Notes: a model not told the origin generated them from the letters alone. 64,000 nucleotides of DNA from Streptococcus sp. 596553 (GCF_900411395.1 NZ_OXCQ01000005.1:1-64000), one strand, 5' to 3'. Counted from the stretch's first letter, positions 1-8,576 are shown. Program-made: numbers and translations.

Positions 1-226
1 TGTTTATGTTTTGTCATAGTAGACCTCGTTTCTAACTCAAACGTCTCACACTTAATTCCACCATAAAAATCCGTTTTAGACTAATTTCCACTTTGGTCAG
101 GCAAGTGGAAGTTACTTTGAGAAGTTAGCATGTCAAGTAAGGTTTCTGGCTTTCAAGATAAAAATGGGAAACTCTTGAAAATTATGATAAAATAGTGGAA
201 GGAAATCTATACATTGGAGAAAAACT

Positions 227-1057
227 GTGTCTGAAAAGCAAAAAATCAGCGTATTGATGTCGGTCTATATCAAGGAAAATCCGACATTTTTAAAGGATGC
301 TATTGAGAGTGTTCAAAATCAGACCCTGAAACCGAGCGAGTTGGTTCTGGTTGAGGATGGGCCTTTGACACCTGAGCTCTATCAGGTATTAGACCAGGTG
401 GAAGCTGAGTCTGATATTCCAGTGAAACGCTATCCTCTTGAGCAGAATCAAGGTTTGGGTCTGGCTCTTCGACAGGGTGTTTTGCAGTGTCAGTACGATA
501 TCATCGCTCGTATGGATACAGATGATATAGCTGTTCCAGACCGTTTTGAGAAACAGGTTCAGCTAATGGAGAAGGACAACCTCGACCTATTAGGTGGACA
601 TATTGCAGAGTTTATTGATAATCCTGATGAGATTGTTTCTTACCGTCGTGTTCCGACTCAACATGCAGAGATTGTAGCTTATCAAAGGATGAGAAGTGCC
701 TTTAACCACATGACTGTCATGTTCAAGAAGGACATGGTTCTCAAGGCAGGCAACTATGAGGATGGCCTTTATATGGAGGATGACCTCCTCTGGCTCAATA
801 TGATTGCTGCAGGAGCCAAGACTGGAAATCTGGATCAAATCTTGTGTCAGGTTCGTGTCGGAGCAGGGATGTTTGAGCGTCGTGGGGGACTGCGTTACCT
901 CAAACTCTATCGTCAAGCTCGTCAGCGTATGCTGAAGAGAGGGCAAATTTCTTACATGGAGTATACCAAGAGTGTTGCGATTCAGATGGTTGTTGCCCTT
1001 TGTCCTGGATTTGTCCGACAGTTTATTTTTATGAAACTGTTACGAAAAAGCAAGTAA
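227..1057 (+). CDS. Family 2 glycosyltransferase
   Basis: Predicted cytoplasmic GT-A glycosyltransferase of 276 residues that would move a sugar from a nucleotide donor to a glycan or lipid-linked acceptor. The Rossmann-type start ISVLMSVY lies near residue 8, and MDTDDIA near residue 95 supplies the DxD-type metal and nucleotide site. The start codon is GTG, with GGAG seven bases upstream; no better in-frame ATG is near. It lies 85 bases before a membrane nucleotide-sugar dehydratase, so the pair may act in one surface-polysaccharide pathway (inference). Donor and acceptor cannot be read from sequence. Confidence 0.88.
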   Translation: MSEKQKISVLMSVYIKENPTFLKDAIESVQNQTLKPSELVLVEDGPLTPELYQVLDQVEAESDIPVKRYPLEQNQGLGLALRQGVLQCQYDIIARMDTDDIAVPDRFEKQVQLMEKDNLDLLGGHIAEFIDNPDEIVSYRRVPTQHAEIVAYQRMRSAFNHMTVMFKKDMVLKAGNYEDGLYMEDDLLWLNMIAAGAKTGNLDQILCQVRVGAGMFERRGGLRYLKLYRQARQRMLKRGQISYMEYTKSVAIQMVVALCPGFVRQFIFMKLLRKSK

Positions 1058-1142
1058 AAGATTGTAGCAAATCGTAAACTAGAGAAAAAGTGTTATAATA
1101 ACAATGTAATCATCCAGCTCTTTTAAGGAGGAGTAAATTTCT

Positions 1143-2993
1143 ATGAATAAAAAACTCACAGATTATGTGATTGATCTGGTGGAAATTTTAAATAAACAAC
1201 AAAAACAGGTCTTCTGGGGCATATTTGATATTTTCAGTATGATGGTTTCCATCATTGTATCTTATATTTTATTTTATGGGCTGATTAATCCAGCACCTGT
1301 TGACTACATTATCTATACGAGTTTGGCCTTCCTGTTCTATCAATTGATGATTGGATTTTGGGGGTTGAATGCTAGTATTAGTCGTTACAGCAAGATTACG
1401 GACTTTATGAAAATCTTTTTTGGTGTGACTGCTAGCAGTGTCTTGTCATATAGTATCTGCTATGCCTTCTTGCCACTCTTCTCCATCCGTTTCATCATTC
1501 TCTTTATCTTGTTGAGTACCTTCTTGATTTTATTGCCACGGATTACTTGGCAGTTAATCTACTCCAGACGCAAAAAAGGCAGTGGTGATGGGGAACACCG
1601 TCGGACCTTCTTGATTGGTGCCGGTGATGGTGGGGCTCTCTTTATGGATAGTTACCAACATCCAACCAGTGAATTAGAACTGGTCGGTATCTTGGATAAG
1701 GATTCTAAGAAAAAGGGTCAAAAACTTGGTGGTATCCCTGTTTTAGGCTCTTATGACAATTTGCCTGAATTAGCTAAACGTCATCAAATCGAGCGTGTTA
1801 TCGTTGCGATTCCGTCGCTTGACCCGTCAGAATATGAACGTATCTTGCAGATGTGTAACAAACTGGGTGTCAAATGTTACAAGATGCCTAAGGTTGAAAC
1901 TGTTGTTCAAGGCCTTCACCAAGCAGCTACTGGGTTCCAAAAAATTGATATTACGGACCTTTTGGGACGTCAAGAAATTCGTCTTGATGAATCGCGTCTG
2001 GGCGCAGAACTTACAGGTAAGACGATCTTGGTTACAGGTGCTGGTGGCTCAATCGGTTCTGAAATCTGTCGCCAAGTTAGTCGCTTCAATCCTGAACGCA
2101 TCGTCTTGCTCGGGCATGGGGAAAACTCAATTTACCTTGTGTATCATGAATTGATTCGCAAGTTCCAAGGGATTGATTATGTGCCAGTTATCGCAGATAT
2201 TCAAGACTACGACCGTCTCTTGCAAGTCTTTAAGCAGTACAAGCCAGCTATTGTTTATCATGCAGCTGCCCACAAGCACGTTCCTATGATGGAGCGCAAT
2301 CCAAAAGAAGCCTTCAAAAACAATATCCGTGGAACCTACAATGTTGCTAAGGCTGTTGATGAAGCCAAAGTACCTAAGATGGTTATGATTTCGACAGATA
2401 AGGCGGTTAATCCACCAAATGTTATGGGAGCAACCAAGCGCGTAGCTGAGTTGATTGTCACTGGCTTTAACCAACGTAGTCAATCAACCTACTGTGCGGT
2501 TCGTTTTGGGAATGTACTTGGTAGCCGTGGTAGTGTCATTCCAGTCTTTGAACGCCAGATTGCTGAAGGTGGGCCTGTAACGGTGACAGACTTCCGCATG
2601 ACCCGTTACTTCATGACCATTCCAGAAGCTAGCCGTCTGGTTATCCATGCTGGTGCTTATGCCAAGGATGGGGAAGTCTTTATCCTTGATATGGGTAAAC
2701 CAGTCAAGATTTATGACCTGGCCAAGAAAATGGTCCTTCTAAGTGGACACACCGAAAGTGAAATTCCAATCGTTGAAGTTGGAATCCGTCCAGGTGAAAA
2801 ACTCTACGAAGAACTCTTGGTATCAACAGAACTCGTTGATAACCAAGTTATGGATAAGATTTTCGTTGGTAAGGTCAATGTCATGCCCCTAGAAGTCATC
2901 AGTCAAAAGATTGAAGAGTTTCGTACTCTTAGTGGAGATGAGTTGAAGCAAGCTATTATCGCCTTTGCCAATCAAACTACCCACGTTGAATAA
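1143..2993 (+). CDS. Membrane-bound nucleotide-sugar 4,6-dehydratase (CapD/PglF/FlaA1-like)
   Basis: Polysaccharide biosynthesis protein of 616 residues. About four N-terminal membrane segments (residues 20-140) are followed by a CoA-binding-like Rossmann region with GAGDGG near residue 157. A SDR dehydratase domain with GAGGSIGSE near residue 300 and ISTDKAVNPPNVMGATKR near 420 comes last. This arrangement matches membrane UDP-GlcNAc 4,6-dehydratases that make a 4-keto-6-deoxy amino sugar for capsule or other glycans. AAGGAGGAG precedes the ATG. It follows a glycosyltransferase in the same direction and ends at a strong hairpin. The exact sugar product is inferred from family only. Confidence 0.9.
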   Translation: MNKKLTDYVIDLVEILNKQQKQVFWGIFDIFSMMVSIIVSYILFYGLINPAPVDYIIYTSLAFLFYQLMIGFWGLNASISRYSKITDFMKIFFGVTASSVLSYSICYAFLPLFSIRFIILFILLSTFLILLPRITWQLIYSRRKKGSGDGEHRRTFLIGAGDGGALFMDSYQHPTSELELVGILDKDSKKKGQKLGGIPVLGSYDNLPELAKRHQIERVIVAIPSLDPSEYERILQMCNKLGVKCYKMPKVETVVQGLHQAATGFQKIDITDLLGRQEIRLDESRLGAELTGKTILVTGAGGSIGSEICRQVSRFNPERIVLLGHGENSIYLVYHELIRKFQGIDYVPVIADIQDYDRLLQVFKQYKPAIVYHAAAHKHVPMMERNPKEAFKNNIRGTYNVAKAVDEAKVPKMVMISTDKAVNPPNVMGATKRVAELIVTGFNQRSQSTYCAVRFGNVLGSRGSVIPVFERQIAEGGPVTVTDFRMTRYFMTIPEASRLVIHAGAYAKDGEVFILDMGKPVKIYDLAKKMVLLSGHTESEIPIVEVGIRPGEKLYEELLVSTELVDNQVMDKIFVGKVNVMPLEVISQKIEEFRTLSGDELKQAIIAFANQTTHVE

Positions 2994-2999
2994 AAAAGA

Positions 3000-3050
3000 A
3001 AAACGCATATTATCAGGTCAGTACAGAAGAACCTTGGTAATATGCGTTTT
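3000..3050. terminator. Bidirectional terminator between convergent genes
   Basis: Perfect 13-base arms, AAAACGCATATTA and its complement, at 3000-3012 and 3038-3050 around a 25-base loop. A-rich and T-rich flanks lie on either side. It sits between the capD-like gene and the convergent HAD phosphatase gene. Confidence 0.75.
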
Positions 3051-3106
3051 GTTATGTATAGATTTACTTCATTTTATTCTGAAATGGGGTTGTTGCCCAG
3101 TCTATG

Positions 3107-3739
3107 TTATTGAAAATACCCTAAAACTTCTAATGGTTTGTGGGCGATATAATCAGGTTGATAGTCTAGCAAGTCTGCTTGCTCCCCAAATCCCCAAGTG
3201 ACGGCCAATTTCTGAATGCCTGTTTCTTGAGCTCCCAGCATATCAAACTTGGTATCTCCGATGATGATGGCTTGTTCCGGTGCTAGTTGATGTATCTGTA
3301 AGGCCTGGCGAATGACATCTGCCTTATGAGGTGTTTCAGGGCTGGAACCATAAATGCCATCAAAGAAATGATAGATTCCCAAGTTTTTAGTCATGTCTTG
3401 AGCGGTTGGAGTATTCTTTGTAGTGGTGATATAAAGAGGATATTTGCTCGATAGCTTCTCAAGCAAGTCTACAATCTGAGGAAATAGTTGAGCTTCATAG
3501 ATACCTTTTTCCTTGTAGTAAGAACGGTATATCTGCACGGCTTCAGAAATTTGTTCTTTAGGCAGGCAGGTCGCAAAACTACTTTCGAGAGGTGGTCCCA
3601 TAAAACCACGAATCGTTTTGGCATCAGGGCTAGGTATCCCCAGCTCCTTAAAGGTATGGGTAAAGGCATTGTGAATCCCGATAGAACTGTCAACGAGGGT
3701 TCCATCCAGATCGAAAAAGATAGCTGAGATAGAGGTCAT
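3107..3739 (-). CDS. HAD-superfamily hydrolase (phosphoglycolate phosphatase-like)
   Basis: A 210-residue HAD phosphatase. Motif I FFDLDGTLVDSS at residues 8-19 carries the nucleophile Asp. Motif II is TTTKN near residue 106, and the acidic motif GDTKFDMLGA is near 162. The helical cap between motifs I and II (residues 20-90) is the type found in Gph/PpaX phosphatases. The substrate is uncertain: phosphoglycolate, pyrophosphate or another small phosphoester are all possible. It starts 21 bases after the stop of sdaAA in the same direction, so it is probably the last gene of the serine dehydratase operon. Confidence 0.85.
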   Translation of the reverse strand: MTSISAIFFDLDGTLVDSSIGIHNAFTHTFKELGIPSPDAKTIRGFMGPPLESSFATCLPKEQISEAVQIYRSYYKEKGIYEAQLFPQIVDLLEKLSSKYPLYITTTKNTPTAQDMTKNLGIYHFFDGIYGSSPETPHKADVIRQALQIHQLAPEQAIIIGDTKFDMLGAQETGIQKLAVTWGFGEQADLLDYQPDYIAHKPLEVLGYFQ

Positions 3740-3760
3740 GATTTCTCCTATTTGATAAGC

Positions 3761-4633
3761 TTATTCTCCGAAAATTTCTTTTTGGAGGTGACGACCAGTA
3801 GGGGTGGCAGCAAGTCCACCTTCAGCTGTTTCGCGAAAGGCAGTTGGCATGCTTGAACCCACTTGGTACATGGCATCGATCACTTCATCAACAGGGATTT
3901 TAGATTCGATACCTGCCAAGGCCATGTCTGCTGCGATAAATGCAAAGCTAGCTCCCATGGCATTGCGTTTGACACAGGGAACTTCGACCAAACCGGCCAC
4001 AGGGTCACAGATGAGGCCCAGCATGTTTTTAATGACAAAGGCAATAGCTTGACTGGCTTGATAGGGTGTCCCGCCTGCAGCCAGAGTCAAGGCGGCAGCG
4101 CTCATAGCAGAGGCAGAGCCGACTTCGGCCTGACAGCCACCCTCAGCACCTGAGATAGAGGCATTGTTTGCGATGACTAGTCCAAAGGCACCGGCAGCAA
4201 AGAGGAAATCCAGCTGTTGCTCGTGGCTGAGGTCTAATTTTTCAATAGCAGCAGTGAGAACGGAAGGCAGACAGCCAGCACTTCCAGCGGTCGGAGTGGC
4301 ACAGACCAAGCCCATTTTAGCATTGTGTTCATTGACTGCGATAGCATTTCGGGCAGCAGAGAGAATTGTGTAATCTGACAGAGTTTTTCCGTTTTTGATG
4401 TAGTGATCCAGTTTGGCAGCATCTCCACCTGTCAGGCCACTACGAGATTTATTTTCATTGAGGCCAAGTTGGACAGAGGCTTTCATGACTTCCAGATTGC
4501 GTTCCATGAGAAGGAAGACTTCTTCACGTTCGCGACCGGTCAATTCAAACTCTGTTGTAATCATGAGTTCTGCGACATTTCCTTGAAAGTCCAGATCAGC
4601 TTGCTCGACCAATTCTTTGATAGAATAAAACAT
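3761..4633 (-). CDS. sdaAA: L-serine dehydratase, iron-sulfur, alpha subunit
   Basis: Catalytic alpha subunit (290 residues) of the two-subunit iron-sulfur L-serine ammonia-lyase, which converts L-serine to pyruvate and ammonia. The family-typical CATPTAGSAGCLPSV occurs near residue 110, with further cysteines at GCQAEVGSA and CDPVAGLVEVPC. These can ligate the oxygen-labile 4Fe-4S cluster. It lies 8 bases downstream of sdaAB, forming the usual pair, and uses an ATG with GGAGG upstream. Confidence 0.94.
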   Translation of the reverse strand: MFYSIKELVEQADLDFQGNVAELMITTEFELTGREREEVFLLMERNLEVMKASVQLGLNENKSRSGLTGGDAAKLDHYIKNGKTLSDYTILSAARNAIAVNEHNAKMGLVCATPTAGSAGCLPSVLTAAIEKLDLSHEQQLDFLFAAGAFGLVIANNASISGAEGGCQAEVGSASAMSAAALTLAAGGTPYQASQAIAFVIKNMLGLICDPVAGLVEVPCVKRNAMGASFAFIAADMALAGIESKIPVDEVIDAMYQVGSSMPTAFRETAEGGLAATPTGRHLQKEIFGE

Positions 4634-4641
4634 GCTTCCTC

Positions 4642-5313
4642 CTATTTAAAGAAATTGACATTGTGGAGATGAGGGATTTTTCGAATTTCTTCGATAGCCT
4701 CATCACAGTTGCGACTGTCAACTTCGATAATCATAATAGCTTTTTCACCAGCTTTTTCACGAGTGACATTCATCTGGGCGATATTGATACCATAGCGTGA
4801 AAGGGCTTCTGTTACGAGGGCAATCATACCTGGAATATCTTGATGAACAATGATGATAGTCGGTGTATTCATATTGAGAGAGACGGCAAAGCCATTGAGT
4901 TCGGTTACCTGAATATTTCCTCCACCGATAGAAATACCAGTCACACTGATGGTCTTGTGGGCATTTTTAACGGTAATTTTAGTGGTGTTTGGATGAGGAG
5001 CATTGCTGTCTTTCTGAATGGTCCAGACAATCTTGATGCCACGCTTGTGGGCAATCTCCAGACTATTTGGGATTTCAGGATCATCTGTATCCATGCCTAA
5101 AATACCTGCAACAAGGGCTAGGTCTGTTCCGTGACCACGATAGGTCTTGGCAAATGAGTTAAAAAGTTGGAATTCGACTTCTGTCGGAGTATCATCAAAA
5201 ATGGAAGAGACAATCTTCCCAATACGAACAGCACCAGCTGTATGGCTACTAGATGGGCCAATCATAACTGGTCCGATGATATCAAAGACAGATTGAAAAC
5301 GAAGTGATTTCAT
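4642..5313 (-). CDS. sdaAB: L-serine dehydratase, iron-sulfur, beta subunit
   Basis: Beta subunit (223 residues) of the iron-sulfur L-serine dehydratase. The N-terminal half carries the family motif IGPVMIGPSSSHTAGAVR near residue 13. The C-terminal 75 residues form an ACT domain (ALVTEALSRYGINIAQMNV) that in this family can bind serine or regulate assembly. It is the first gene of a minus-strand operon sdaAB-sdaAA-HAD. An extended -10 lies about 35 bases upstream. Confidence 0.94.
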   Translation of the reverse strand: MKSLRFQSVFDIIGPVMIGPSSSHTAGAVRIGKIVSSIFDDTPTEVEFQLFNSFAKTYRGHGTDLALVAGILGMDTDDPEIPNSLEIAHKRGIKIVWTIQKDSNAPHPNTTKITVKNAHKTISVTGISIGGGNIQVTELNGFAVSLNMNTPTIIIVHQDIPGMIALVTEALSRYGINIAQMNVTREKAGEKAIMIIEVDSRNCDEAIEEIRKIPHLHNVNFFK

Positions 5314-5343
5314 CAGTTTCCCCTTATAAAAATTCTTATCTCT

Positions 5344-5352
5344 ATTATATCA
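5344..5352 (-). promoter_or_regulatory. Extended -10 promoter of sdaAB
   Basis: On the minus strand TGATATAAT gives an extended -10 (TGnTATAAT). The -35 position at 17 bases reads AAGCCA, which is poor. It lies 31 bases before the sdaAB start. Confidence 0.55.
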
Positions 5353-5490
5353 AAGAATGAGGGGCTTGGCTTTAATTGCGGATGAAAACCTTTCTAATAC
5401 CTCAAATAGCATAAAAATAGTATCTTTTATGACAAAAAACACCTTATTTAGGGAAATAAAAAATAATTTTGTAATATTTCTACATAAAAG

Positions 5491-5507
5491 TGTCAAGAAA
5501 CGGTAAT
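5491..5507 (+). promoter_or_regulatory. WalR/VicR-like direct repeat upstream of the LysM gene
   Basis: TGTCAA and GGTAAT are separated by 5 bases. The WalR consensus in low-GC Gram-positives is two TGTNAN half-sites five bases apart, so the second half-site has one mismatch. A possible -10 TATCAT lies at 5518-5523. LysM wall-hydrolase genes are typical WalRK targets (established knowledge); binding here is inferred. Confidence 0.45.
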
Positions 5508-5554
5508 ATTTAAAAGGTATCATAGAACTATAGAAAGAAGGAGAATTTTCAAAT

Positions 5555-6175
5555 ATGAAATCAACAACTAAAAAGATTAAAACAACTCTTGCAGGAGTAG
5601 CTGCCTTGTTTGCAGTATTTGCTCCATCATTTGTATCTGCTCAAGAATCATCAACTTACACTGTTAAAGAAGGTGATACACTTTCAGAAATCGCTGAAAC
5701 TCATAACACAACTGTTGAGAAATTGGCAGAAAACAACCACATTGACAACATCCATATGATTTATGTTGGTCAAGAGTTGGTTATCGACGGTCCAGCAGCG
5801 CCAGTAGCATCAGCTTCAACGACTTATGAAGCACCAGCTGCCCAAGATGAGGCTGTTTCAGCTCCAGTAGCAGAAACTACAGAAGTAGAGGAGGAAACTC
5901 CAGTAGTAAGCGAAACAGTAGCAGAAGAAACGGTTGCTTCAACTGTCAGCGGATCTGAAGCAGAAGCTAAAGAATGGATTGCTCAAAAAGAATCAGGCGG
6001 TAGCTACACAGCTACCAACGGACGTTACATCGGACGTTACCAATTGACAGATTCATACTTGAACGGTGACTACTCAGCTGAAAACCAAGAACGTGTAGCA
6101 GATGCCTACGTTGCAGGACGTTATGGTTCATGGACAGCCGCTAAAAACTTCTGGCTTAACAACGGCTGGTATTAA
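5555..6175 (+). CDS. Secreted LysM-domain peptidoglycan-associated protein
   Basis: Exported protein of 206 residues. The signal peptide covers about residues 1-29, ending FVSAQE. A LysM module (YTVKEGDTLSEIAETHN...IYVGQELVI) spans about residues 34-77. A low-complexity Ala/Glu/Val linker (80-135) follows, then a C-terminal domain with WIAQKESGGSYTATNGRYIG. That last segment resembles the lysozyme-like fold of resuscitation or transglycosylase proteins: the Glu of QKESGGSY is a candidate catalytic acid. It probably acts on, or anchors to, peptidoglycan. A WalR-like site upstream fits that role. GGAG precedes the ATG. Confidence 0.85.
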   Translation: MKSTTKKIKTTLAGVAALFAVFAPSFVSAQESSTYTVKEGDTLSEIAETHNTTVEKLAENNHIDNIHMIYVGQELVIDGPAAPVASASTTYEAPAAQDEAVSAPVAETTEVEEETPVVSETVAEETVASTVSGSEAEAKEWIAQKESGGSYTATNGRYIGRYQLTDSYLNGDYSAENQERVADAYVAGRYGSWTAAKNFWLNNGWY

Positions 6176-6185
6176 GAAAATATAG

Positions 6186-6212
6186 AAAAGGAAGTCTCAA
6201 TGGCTTTCTTTT
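6186..6212. terminator. Terminator after the LysM gene
   Basis: AAAAGGAAG (6186-6194) pairs with CTTTCTTTT (6204-6212) through nine pairs including one G-U, with a 9-base loop. T-runs follow on the plus strand. It overlaps the 3' end of the convergent rgg gene. Confidence 0.6.
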
Positions 6213-7063
6213 TTGTTTACAAAGATGTTAACTTCACGCTCTAGCTCTGTTAGTAAGTGTTCATCTTCTACTAGTTTAGCTAAGGAGAGTCCATTCTCTA
6301 TTAACTGAGCATCATTAGCACAAATGCCGATACGAATATAGGCAAACGCAAGTGTATCATACTGTTTGCTTGCTTTTGCCTCCTCTAAGAGAGTGTAGCA
6401 AAGCTGTTTGCAAAGCAACTTATCACCATTGTAAAGATAAAGAGTTGAGAGATTCAGAAGTAACATCATACGAAGCTGAAAGATAGAACTATAGTGTTTA
6501 TAAACCTCTAGTCGTTCGAGAATTTTTCCGGTAATCTGATGAATATACTCTATAGGAAAAGCAAAGAGAATGGTATTAAGGACTTTGAGGTCGCTCTCAT
6601 ACCAAGTATCTTGTTTCTCAATCTTATCCCATAATCTATTTACAATGTTGTCAACCTTACTTGACAATTTTTCTATCCCATTTTCACGGATGTAGATAAC
6701 GATTTCGAGCATATCTTGTAACTGCTGGATGGGGAAATCATGATGTGTTTTTAGATAATGTTGACATTTTTTGAGTAATTTACTTAAGTCGCTCGTACCA
6801 CTAATAGAAGCCATTTTTAGAAAAGTCTGCATGATAGTTGATCGTTCACTTGGGTGGTAGAGATGGCAAATATAGTCAAACTCTTCAAAACTCATATTGA
6901 TTTGACGGAGAAGAAACTCCATATTTTCATATTTAGGAGTTGCCTTACCACTTTCAATCTTTGATAGGCTGGTTCTTGAGAGAACATTTCCACAGACCTC
7001 TTCTTGGGTCAAACCTTTTGACTCACGTATTTCTTTATAAACATTTCCAAAATCGTAGCGCAT
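6197..7063 (-). CDS. Rgg/GadR/MutR-family regulator (RtgR-like candidate)
   Basis: Cytoplasmic peptide-responsive transcription regulator, 288 residues. The N-terminal XRE helix-turn-helix covers residues 8-62 (SKGLTQEEVCGNVLSRTSLSKIESGKATP). The rest is the all-helical repeat domain that binds short pheromones in this family. A divergent 27-codon ORF encoding a hydrophobic peptide with a C-terminal Trp-Arg-Trp starts 103 bases away. That is the layout of Rgg-pheromone pairs whose peptides carry a Trp-X-Trp motif, such as pneumococcal RtgR/RtgS. Targets probably include the bacteriocin-like genes to the right (inference). AAAGGAGG precedes the ATG. Confidence 0.88.
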   Translation of the reverse strand: MRYDFGNVYKEIRESKGLTQEEVCGNVLSRTSLSKIESGKATPKYENMEFLLRQINMSFEEFDYICHLYHPSERSTIMQTFLKMASISGTSDLSKLLKKCQHYLKTHHDFPIQQLQDMLEIVIYIRENGIEKLSSKVDNIVNRLWDKIEKQDTWYESDLKVLNTILFAFPIEYIHQITGKILERLEVYKHYSSIFQLRMMLLLNLSTLYLYNGDKLLCKQLCYTLLEEAKASKQYDTLAFAYIRIGICANDAQLIENGLSLAKLVEDEHLLTELEREVNIFVNKKESH

Positions 7064-7165
7064 GATTTCCTCCTTTTCGTGAAAAAAGTTAACAAATAAT
7101 AAAATCCAATTAAAAATATTGTATCATAGTAACAGGAATAGTAAAAAAGAAAACTAAAATAATGT

Positions 7166-7249
7166 GTGAAAAAAGTTTTTCGCTTTTTAGTTCTTCTTGC
7201 TTTCTTATTTAGCATTGCTACGGTTTTCCCATGGAGATGGCCGATGTGA
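7166..7249 (+). CDS. Short hydrophobic pheromone-like peptide with Trp-X-Trp tail
   Basis: A 27-residue ORF, too short for routine gene calling, divergent from the rgg gene at 6197-7063. It begins (M)KKVFRF, has a hydrophobic core LVLLAFLFSIATV, and ends FPWRWPM. A basic start, hydrophobic middle and Trp-X-Trp C-terminus match the SHP/RtgS class of secreted pheromone precursors. The only in-frame start is GTG; a stop precedes it directly, and the Shine-Dalgarno is weak. A candidate -10 TATCAT lies at 7122-7127 with a poor -35, as expected for an activated promoter. The mature form would be the last 7-12 residues (inference). Confidence 0.6.
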   Translation: MKKVFRFLVLLAFLFSIATVFPWRWPM

Positions 7250-7387
7250 TGAGTTTGTTTTTAATAAAGAAGGAAAGTGAGTCCAATGGGGAATCCTAAA
7301 TAATATATAATAGGGCGGCTAAAATTATATTTTGAAATTGGTCTTATAGAGATTGAATAGAATAACCGATAGACTGGAGGTAGAAAG

Positions 7388-7552
7388 ATATTTAAAACAA
7401 TAAAATATACAGTAACGGTTTGTACTGTTTTAGCCTACATTATTTGGTTTTGGATGAGGATAAAATTAACTGATTTAATTGGACTTGTTATTGTAACACT
7501 GATGATTGAAAATTTTATTTTTTATTTTTTCAATGATAAAAAGAAAAAATAA
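7388..7552 (+). pseudogene. Small membrane protein ORF with an ATA in place of a start codon
   Basis: A 54-codon open frame begins at ATA, with a good CTGGAGGT Shine-Dalgarno 7 bases upstream and no ATG/GTG/TTG before the preceding stop. The product would start IFKTIKYTVTVC. It has two hydrophobic segments and ends NDKKKK, like small bacteriocin-immunity or leaderless membrane peptides. Either ATA initiates weakly or a former ATG has mutated, which would silence the gene. It resembles in size the 51-residue membrane ORF at 8657. Confidence 0.4.
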
Positions 7553-7581
7553 GAATTTTTCTTGTTTACTAAAGTTAATAA

Positions 7582-7665
7582 TCTAAATTTACCTCATCTC
7601 AATTAGCTAAATTTAATGTAGCTGTTGTTGTAGCAGGAGTAGCATTAAATGCTATCTCTTGTTAG
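7582..7665 (+). pseudogene. Bacteriocin-like C-terminal remnant
   Basis: A 27-codon frame directly after a stop, without any start codon, encodes SKFTSSQLAKFNVA followed by VVVAGVALNAISC. The Gly/Ala/Val-rich end looks like the tail of a small class II bacteriocin, but no leader or double-glycine site remains in frame. It sits among other bacteriocin-related genes. The call rests only on composition and context. Confidence 0.3.
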
Positions 7666-7743
7666 GGGACTTAGTTCGCATATAGTAGGAAAAGTATTTT
7701 ATAGTAGATTGAATTAGGAAGAGACAACGTAATTAAGATATTT

Positions 7744-7902
7744 GAGTCTGGGACAAAAGTCTAACCTTAAATATAAAAAGCGAACAAAAACAAGTTATAT
7801 GGCACTCATAATTCTATTTTGTTCGTTTTTTTGTCTAATCTATCGATTTTAAAAACTTATAATAAAGAATTCGTAAAATCAAAATCTTTTTGTCCCAGAC
7901 TC
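7744..7902. repeat. 159-bp element with perfect 15-bp terminal inverted repeats
   Basis: GAGTCTGGGACAAAA at 7744-7758 is repeated in inverse orientation at 7888-7902. Inside lies a second inverted repeat, GCGAACAAAA (from about 7780) against TTTTGTTCGTTT. No ORF is present. The size and structure suit a small non-autonomous element or a very large transcription-ending hairpin. I cannot assign it to RUP or another named family with certainty. Confidence 0.65.
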
Positions 7903-7988
7903 GTCTTGTTCTAACCTCAATATACTATAATATAAGTCGTCTCTACCCTATGTTGATTAGATTAAGTCGTGAATCAGGAGGTTAGGTA

Positions 7989-8576
7989 ATGAACTACAAT
8001 TTAAAATATCTTTTATCAGGAATATTTGTCCTAGTCTTTATAGGTTTCCTAGTCTGGATGCGTTATTTTAATCAGAAGAAGGAAGAAGCGCATTCGGATG
8101 TGTCTTTTGAAGCGAGGTTAGATAGTGAGGTCAAGGCCTTATATAAACAACTAGGATTGGGTGAGGAGCCTCATTATTTCTTAGCCTATCGCTACCTACA
8201 TCCCTGGTTTAATTTGGCGATTTTACCACCAACAGTTGAAATTTTCTTAACTAAAATAGCGCTGGTGATGGTGACTCCAGATGAACTACTGATAAGAAAT
8301 CTTGGGAATGGGATGACTTTCACAAGTGAGCACCATCGTGATTTGCGACAAGGACTTATCCGCATTCCAAAATCAGAGATGAAAGAATTTGAGATTCGCA
8401 ACTGGAAAAGAGTTTTTATATTTGGCGATTTTTTGACAATTAAAACAAGCCAACATAGCTATTATTTGCAGGTTAGAGATGATGGACTTCAAAAAGGAAG
8501 TCTTTCTACCAAACATTTCTCCGACTTGAAACGACAAGATTTTCTCGGATTATTGACAGATAAAAGAACATTCTGA
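7989..8576 (+). CDS. Membrane-anchored protein of unknown function
   Basis: A 195-residue protein I do not recognise. One N-terminal membrane segment (LSGIFVLVFIGFLVWMRYF, residues 10-28) is followed by a mixed alpha/beta region with a short hydrophobic stretch near residue 78. The beta-rich part (residues 85-165) contains DELLIRNLGNG, IPKSEMKEFEIRN and VFIFGDFLTIKT and resembles PH-like domains of small membrane regulators. It lies before a bacteriocin-type ABC system in the same direction, so a role in immunity or export is possible but unproven. CAGGAGG precedes the ATG. Confidence 0.7.
   Translation: MNYNLKYLLSGIFVLVFIGFLVWMRYFNQKKEEAHSDVSFEARLDSEVKALYKQLGLGEEPHYFLAYRYLHPWFNLAILPPTVEIFLTKIALVMVTPDELLIRNLGNGMTFTSEHHRDLRQGLIRIPKSEMKEFEIRNWKRVFIFGDFLTIKTSQHSYYLQVRDDGLQKGSLSTKHFSDLKRQDFLGLLTDKRTF

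Noticed and set aside
6200..6244. Short plus-strand ORF (MAFFFVYKDVNFTL) convergent with the first rgg, as a possible SHP
   Set aside because: It lies in the terminator hairpin and its T-run; hydrophobicity comes from the T-rich sequence. The divergent WxW ORF is the better pheromone.
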